A DNA stretch of 18,147 bases from Bacillota bacterium (GTDB taxonomy: Bacteria; Bacillota; Clostridia; Clostridiales; Clostridiaceae). A program made the translations under genes and the position numbers. The notes beneath the pieces are model-generated. The model made no database searches. It saw nothing but the letters and a program-made list of their open reading frames with translations, and was not told the origin of the DNA. Location: NCBI GenBank assembly GCA_023399035.1, contig JAEWQX010000229.1, positions 1 to 18,147 on the forward strand, read 5' to 3'. This document shows positions 13,993 through 18,147 of the stretch, one piece after another. How positions within the stretch are numbered: position 1 is the first letter of the stretch; every line of letters begins with the position of its first letter.

Positions 13993-14875
13993 ATTTTTCA
14001 GAAACAAAAACATTAATCAGCTCAGGTATTGGTTTTATTAATGGTATTTTCACAACATCTCTGCTGGATTCAGCACCATTTATGCTCAATATGAATTCGC
14101 TGTAAATTTCATTGTTTATATTCTCTACATTCTGAAGTTTTGCACATATAATTATTTCTAATTTTTTATTTCTTATTTCAGCAGAATTGTTTAAACATAT
14201 GCTTACTCCATCATCGTCTTTGGAAAATTCTAAAGGTTTAATTTTGCTTCCATCAGCAGTTACATAACTCTCTAATTCCTGAAATATCATATTATATCCT
14301 AAATTACTTCTTATATCGAGAGTATAATCTGCACAGGTATCCAGTGTATGAAATGAAGCTTTAATAATTACGTCCTCTCCATCTATTGCTGGTATTATTT
14401 CTGATATTTTTTCAGTTATAATGTCAATTTTAACACTGCTGAATTTTATAGAAATCATATTCGATGTAGTTATAAGACCTGTAATATCCTCATATCCTTT
14501 TATCTTTATGTATGCTCTATTATTTATGATGCAGTTGCTTTCAATTACTGCTGCCAGACTTGTTATGTTAGTAGCGATTATGACTTCTACTTCTAAATCC
14601 CTATCCTTCGCTGGGTTATCAAATTCTATCTGAAGCGTTTTTTCTTTATCATTATAATTAAATTCTCCAATAATAATCTCATTATCTGCCTTAATCATGG
14701 TATTTTTCATATTGAATGTCAGTCCTCTATGAAGTTTTTCTTCAATTATAAATGATTTATAAATGTCTTTTTGTCTTGGAGCTATAAATTTTACTATGAA
14801 ATTCAGGGGTCTGTTGTACTCTGCCAGATTTACCTGTATATCATCCATAAATAATTTCTCAGCCTCTTCAGTCAT
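13991..14875 (-). CDS. 294-residue protein with two tandem Ig/pilin-like modules
   Basis: Two similar halves can be made out: about residues 21-148 and 149-290. The first resembles DUF11 or fimbrial isopeptide D2-type modules: FIVKFIAPRQKDIYKSF, IEEKLHRGLTF, then TLQIEF and a strand ending NNRAYIKIKG. The second repeats the pattern, ending EFILSINGAES. Such modules build pili, surface adhesins and layers. There is no signal peptide, LPxTG motif or transmembrane helix, so export by the usual route is not supported. That fits a spore-coat or exosporium protein assembled from the mother cell, an inference. ATG at 14875 has only a weak site (GAGTGG). It is flanked by terminators on both sides and is therefore probably monocistronic. 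The domain assignment is by pattern only. Confidence 0.75.
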   Translation of the reverse strand: MTEEAEKLFMDDIQVNLAEYNRPLNFIVKFIAPRQKDIYKSFIIEEKLHRGLTFNMKNTMIKADNEIIIGEFNYNDKEKTLQIEFDNPAKDRDLEVEVIIATNITSLAAVIESNCIINNRAYIKIKGYEDITGLITTSNMISIKFSSVKIDIITEKISEIIPAIDGEDVIIKASFHTLDTCADYTLDIRSNLGYNMIFQELESYVTADGSKIKPLEFSKDDDGVSICLNNSAEIRNKKLEIIICAKLQNVENINNEIYSEFILSINGAESSRDVVKIPLIKPIPELINVFVSEK

Positions 14876-14976
14876 TTTTATGCCACTCGTATATTATATT
14901 TTCTATAAATAAAATTTATAACACCAATTCTAGTATTGGTAAATTATTAAGCTAAAAATCTCATTGTTCTAATAAG

Positions 14977-15012
14977 AAAAATACTTCAATATTATAATAT
15001 TGAAGTATTTTT
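14977..15012 (-). terminator. Terminator of the cysteine-rich protein gene
   Basis: An exact 36-bp palindrome (arms 14977-14994 and 14995-15012) lies 60 nt past the stop of the 372-residue gene on the minus strand, and runs into A/T tracts at both ends. The loop must form by opening the central pairs. It also insulates the 294-residue gene that follows. Confidence 0.75.
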
Positions 15013-15072
15013 TCATAATTCATTTAGACTTTGCTGAACTAAAGTTTATCTGTCCTGGCTATAGTATTTATA

Positions 15073-16191
15073 TTAAGCTATAGTAGAAGGATTTGGTCCT
15101 GGACATGGTGTTGAGCTTGTACATGGAGCCTGTGGACATGCTGGTACAGTTGTATTATCACTACAAACCACCTGCGCTCCTGCATTTGTTATTACTGCTA
15201 ATTTTTCAGTAATTGTAGCATAAATGTTCTTTGACATTATCAATGATAAATCTGCTGATACTAAGAATGAAACATTATCTATAGCTGGTGTTAAGCCTAC
15301 TGCTGGATCAGTTGCTGTTGAATAACTTGCAACTAATGGTCTTACACAGTCAACTACTAGGCAGTTATCAAAGCTTTCGTTAATAGTCAATCTTGTACTT
15401 GTTGGCAGACACATTATTCCTGCAAAGTTAAAGCTTGCTGGGAATCCTAATGATGGTGTGGCGGCTACTGTTGGTCCAAGTTGTGTTGGATTAGGAAGAA
15501 CTGTTAGAGTTCCAGTTATAGCTGGAGCTACTGGTGGAGTATAAACTCCTGCCAATGTTCCTGTAAATGGTTGTCCACCTATTGTTCCACTAACATTCAA
15601 AGTTAAATTACAAACAGACATTGATACCTGTCTTTCTACTATCTTATTCTGGGCATATGCCTGAGCAACCTGATTACAGCAGCATGATGGAGTTGTTGCT
15701 GTTCCTGTGAAATCATTATATAAAGCTGTACGAGCTGTTCCTGCAGTATTCAAACAAGAACATGATGGTGTTACAGCTGATAAAGTAGCTGTGTTACAGC
15801 CAATATTTGCAGTTATAGTTGGTGCTGCACCAATAGTAGTTGCTGATGTTCCAGCTTCTCCTGGTACTCCGACACATGAATAACTATAGCTTATATTTGT
15901 AATACAGATAGTTCCTGAAGGAGCTGTTCCTGTTGCAGGTACTCTTGGGAGATTAGTTGTTATCAATAAATTAGTTGGAAAAGCTGTTTCATATTTGCTT
16001 ATACATATACAGTTTTGAATTACATCTGCTAATACTGGTACTAATACCTGATTAGTTACGTCCCCTTCATTTATTATTGTTGGAGCAGTACAGGGTGTAC
16101 AGCCACAATTTGTCTGACTTACTGTTGGCGTACAATTTGAGAAACAGCCAGCTGTTGGTGGTATATGTGTTGTTCCACTACAATTTGCCAT
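15073..16191 (-). CDS. Cysteine-rich, Thr/Pro/Ala-rich structural protein, candidate spore surface protein
   Basis: A 372-residue protein with 24 cysteines (6.5%), highly unusual for a clostridial cytosolic protein. Cysteines cluster near both ends and in the middle: the N-terminus (C4, C16, C20, C29, C31, C34), CIC (61-63), CSC (144-146), CCC (170-172) and CPQAPC plus CPGP at the C-terminus. It is rich in Thr, Ala, Pro and Val and poor in charge, consistent with a beta-structured, disulfide-linked layer. Motifs ITNISYSYSCVG (97-108) and VCNLTLNVSGTIGGQPFTG (193-211) are shared with the 546-residue protein. It has no signal peptide. A strong AAGGAGG precedes the ATG at 16191, and a sigma-K-like promoter lies upstream. 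Cysteine-rich exosporium proteins such as CsxA of C. sporogenes are the analogy; I cannot verify homology. Confidence 0.85.
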   Translation of the reverse strand: MANCSGTTHIPPTAGCFSNCTPTVSQTNCGCTPCTAPTIINEGDVTNQVLVPVLADVIQNCICISKYETAFPTNLLITTNLPRVPATGTAPSGTICITNISYSYSCVGVPGEAGTSATTIGAAPTITANIGCNTATLSAVTPSCSCLNTAGTARTALYNDFTGTATTPSCCCNQVAQAYAQNKIVERQVSMSVCNLTLNVSGTIGGQPFTGTLAGVYTPPVAPAITGTLTVLPNPTQLGPTVAATPSLGFPASFNFAGIMCLPTSTRLTINESFDNCLVVDCVRPLVASYSTATDPAVGLTPAIDNVSFLVSADLSLIMSKNIYATITEKLAVITNAGAQVVCSDNTTVPACPQAPCTSSTPCPGPNPSTIA

Positions 16192-16249
16192 TATTAAATT
16201 ACCTCCTTAAAATATGAAAGCATCCTTTCAATATTTTATACTTATATTG

Positions 16250-16277
16250 TATATTATGATAATTTGATAACTTTGTT
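16250..16277 (-). promoter_or_regulatory. Sigma-K-like promoter of the cysteine-rich gene
   Basis: On the minus strand AACA (16277-16274) and CATAATATA (16258-16250) fit the sigma-K pattern AC-N16-CATANNNTA. Transcription would start near 16242, about 50 nt upstream of the ATG. A mother-cell late-sporulation promoter would support a coat or exosporium role. In AT-rich DNA such a match has some chance of being accidental. Confidence 0.5.
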
Positions 16278-16376
16278 CATAAATTCTATTTATGCTACGC
16301 CTTTTAACAACAATCACGTATAAAACAATCTATTATTTAATATAAATACTAGAAGAAATAATTAGGGAGGATTTTC

Positions 16377-17405
16377 ATGACCTTTATGAGAAAATTTGAT
16401 ACACTTCTCCAGAATTCCAATGATAATATGTGTAAGATAGATTCTTCTGATAACGGAATTAATATAACTAATTATGATCAAAATTTCAAAGTATTATCTG
16501 TAAAAAAAATATTAACTGGAAATTTCGCATTTTTAGATTACTGGTTTGACATAAATAAGAACGACAGCCTTTATGGAATAGTAAATAATAAAAGCGGTTC
16601 TCTGATATATTACAATATAAGAAATAATTATATTATAAGCAATAAAATAATCAGTTATAATCCTCAATATGAGTTTGTTAAATTTGTATATATAAAGAAT
16701 ACAGATGACTGCATTCATATAATATACTATTTAATAGATATCAATGATACTGTCACTGGATCACTTATTCATCATTATCGAAAAAATAATAAATGGATAA
16801 CCAGCACTATAGATAATATTTCATATAATATCCTTACCAATTTTGTAGTTACATATGATGATGATAATCGTCCCACTATATTTTATTACAATCTTACAAA
16901 TGGCTTTGAAGAGCTTTATACATCAACATTCAGCATAAAATCACAATCTTGGTCTAAACCTATACAGATAACTAATTCTAAGAAACCCAAAATTTATCTA
17001 TCTGTTATCAGGGATTCTAAGAACAGATATAATATATTGTTTTCTGAGAACAATTTCAGCAAATATTTATGCACTTACATAAATGGATATACTGATGATA
17101 ATTCTTTTAACACAGATGTAACAAAAGTAATAGGCAGTACAATTGCCTGTATGTTCCCAAATGTAGTTGAACTTAATAACAAGATATATGTCAACTGGAT
17201 TGAATATCATAATCTATATATATCCATATCTGATAACTATGGAAAAACATGGAGCCAAAGCATACTTGTTAATGACTCATACAGACTTCCTTTTAAATGC
17301 TGTAATTATCATAGCAATAAAGAAAACTCAAATTCTTTTAATTATTTTACTTTATATATGTATGAAAATAGTAATAAATTAATTGGTATAGATAAAATCA
17401 GATAA
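16377..17405 (+). CDS. 342-residue probable beta-propeller protein with Asp-box-like motif
   Basis: A beta-rich protein with many short strands ending in aromatic residues. SISDNYGKTWSQSI (283-296) resembles the Asp-box (SxDxGxTW) of sialidases and BNR-repeat propellers, with Asn at the Asp position. A weaker copy is STFSIKSQSWSKPIQI (183-198). Recurrent segments such as RPTIFYYNLTNG and NRYNILFSENN are spaced like propeller blades. I see no sialidase FRIP motif and no catalytic triad, so enzyme activity is not claimed. It has no signal peptide. ATG at 16377 follows GGGAGG with 6-nt spacing. It is divergent from the Cys-rich gene across 185 bp and 57 nt upstream of the DNRLRE-like gene, with which it is probably co-transcribed. 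A carbohydrate-binding or structural surface role is inferred. Confidence 0.75.
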   Translation: MTFMRKFDTLLQNSNDNMCKIDSSDNGINITNYDQNFKVLSVKKILTGNFAFLDYWFDINKNDSLYGIVNNKSGSLIYYNIRNNYIISNKIISYNPQYEFVKFVYIKNTDDCIHIIYYLIDINDTVTGSLIHHYRKNNKWITSTIDNISYNILTNFVVTYDDDNRPTIFYYNLTNGFEELYTSTFSIKSQSWSKPIQITNSKKPKIYLSVIRDSKNRYNILFSENNFSKYLCTYINGYTDDNSFNTDVTKVIGSTIACMFPNVVELNNKIYVNWIEYHNLYISISDNYGKTWSQSILVNDSYRLPFKCCNYHSNKENSNSFNYFTLYMYENSNKLIGIDKIR

Positions 17406-17462
17406 TAACTGAATGTATTTATATATTAATAGTTTCTAGAAATCACATAAGGAGTTAATTCA

Positions 17463-18147
17463 ATGATAAATGTAAAACAGATAAATTGTAATGGTGCAAC
17501 ATTTGTTGATAAATATCATGCTACTGCTGTTTTTTCAAAAAACAGTACTTTAACAGCAGGTATAGTACGAAATCGGAGCATTGGCGTAAATATTTATAAA
17601 ACAATATTAAGTTTTAATCTTTCTGATTTAAAACCTGACATTGTAGAAAGTGCAACTTTATACCTCTTCGTAGAAAATATACAATATACAGGTACATCAT
17701 TTAAAAATATAGGTATATGCGGTAATTATGAACATGTAAATACTAAAACTTTGAACTGGAATACATTCCCCATGGAAGGTTCTACAGAAATGCTCCGTCT
17801 GACTATTCCTAAAAATTCAAATGGTGCTTATATTAAAATAAATATAACAGCTATCATGAAAGAACTAGCAAAGTACGATGTCAATTATAACTTTATCTTT
17901 GCCCCTATAAATATTACATCCAATATGATAGTTAAATTTGCTTCATTTAATACAAAAAATCCACCTTATATAAGACTGGAATTAAATGATGATGATAGTT
18001 TTCGTCAAATAAAAAAAGACACCAGTTCAATAGATAAGGGTCCAGATGAAATGATCAAGATAACTCACCAAGCACCAAATAGGATTGAAGATGATAAATA
18101 TATAAATAAAAAAGACATCATCAGTAATAAAGAAGTCGATACTGAAC
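17463..18147 (+). CDS. DNRLRE-domain-like protein, N-terminal part, runs off the right edge
   Basis: The frame is open from ATG at 17463 (AAGGAG with 8-nt spacing) to the window end, about 228 codons. Residues ~10-175 look like a DNRLRE domain, a beta-sandwich common in surface and cell-wall proteins: ATFVDKYHATAVF, then IYKTILSFNLSDLKPDIV followed by SATLYLFVENIQY, GICGNY, LNWNTFP, and FASFNTKNPPYIRLEL. The family pattern 'YrslikFdLssLp...sAtLylyv' is well matched. After about residue 178 the sequence turns charged and probably disordered (Asp, Lys and Ser rich), so this is likely a linker to another domain beyond the window. No signal peptide is present. It is probably in an operon with the propeller-like gene upstream. 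Confidence 0.8.
   Translation, partial: MINVKQINCNGATFVDKYHATAVFSKNSTLTAGIVRNRSIGVNIYKTILSFNLSDLKPDIVESATLYLFVENIQYTGTSFKNIGICGNYEHVNTKTLNWNTFPMEGSTEMLRLTIPKNSNGAYIKINITAIMKELAKYDVNYNFIFAPINITSNMIVKFASFNTKNPPYIRLELNDDDSFRQIKKDTSSIDKGPDEMIKITHQAPNRIEDDKYINKKDIISNKEVDTE

Noticed and set aside
14922..14940. ACCAAT / ATTGGT inverted repeat upstream of the 294-residue gene
   Set aside because: Only 6-bp arms in AT-rich sequence with no promoter placed around it; too weak to call an operator.
15073..16191. Cys-rich protein as a ferredoxin or metallothionein
   Set aside because: Cysteine spacing lacks the CxxCxxCxxxC ferredoxin pattern, and the protein is far too long and Thr/Pro-rich for a metallothionein.
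17527..17545. Perfect CTGTTTTTT/AAAAAACAG hairpin
   Set aside because: It lies inside the DNRLRE-like coding frame, the loop is one base and no U-tail follows. It is probably a chance palindrome of T and A runs.
16377..18147. Phage tail or tail-fibre module
   Set aside because: Asp-box and DNRLRE-like folds occur in phage proteins, but no capsid, tail, holin, lysin or integrase gene is nearby.

Overview
The window looks like chromosomal DNA of a low-GC, spore-forming Firmicute, most likely Clostridium sensu stricto. The evidence is the AT-rich sequence, purine-rich Shine-Dalgarno sites, a T-box-controlled trp operon, class II fructose-bisphosphate aldolase and a CymR-like Rrf2 regulator. No species is claimed. 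There are no tRNA or rRNA genes, insertion sequences or CRISPR arrays.

Positions 1-11331 are read almost entirely on the minus strand. From the right: a gene broken by a frameshift in a poly-A run (10766-11331), a minimal DEAD-box RNA helicase (9519-10628), a CymR-like Rrf2 regulator (8740-9168), then the tryptophan operon trpE-G-D-C-F-B (2168-8150) and fba (689-1552). At the left edge is a partial gene that resembles the frameshifted one. The only convincing plus-strand gene here is a 34-codon small ORF (9349-9453) with a near-ideal ribosome binding site. The trp operon starts at a recognisable promoter. It has a T-box leader with a UGG (Trp) specifier, followed by two successive T-box/terminator modules. 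It ends in a terminator directly after trpB, and no trpA is present. trpF has no ATG, GTG or TTG at its homologous start and appears to begin at ATT.

Positions 11504-18147 are a different kind of region, probably encoding cell-surface or spore-surface proteins. It holds the remains of a DUF115/Maf-type glycosyltransferase, a 546-residue protein, a 294-residue protein with two Ig/pilin-like modules, a 372-residue cysteine-rich protein behind a sigma-K-like promoter, a 342-residue protein with an Asp-box-like motif, and the start of a DNRLRE-like protein. The 546- and 372-residue proteins share two short motifs, ITNI..SYS..G and CNL..V.GTIG...FTG. The larger one therefore looks like the smaller one with a long helical domain inserted. 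Strong hairpin terminators separate the units.

The most interesting points are this candidate exosporium/spore-surface gene set, the duplicated T-box output module, the missing trpA, the non-canonical starts, the homopolymer frameshift, and an inverted repeat plus Rex-like site upstream of fba. All functional statements come from reading motifs by eye. No database search was run.
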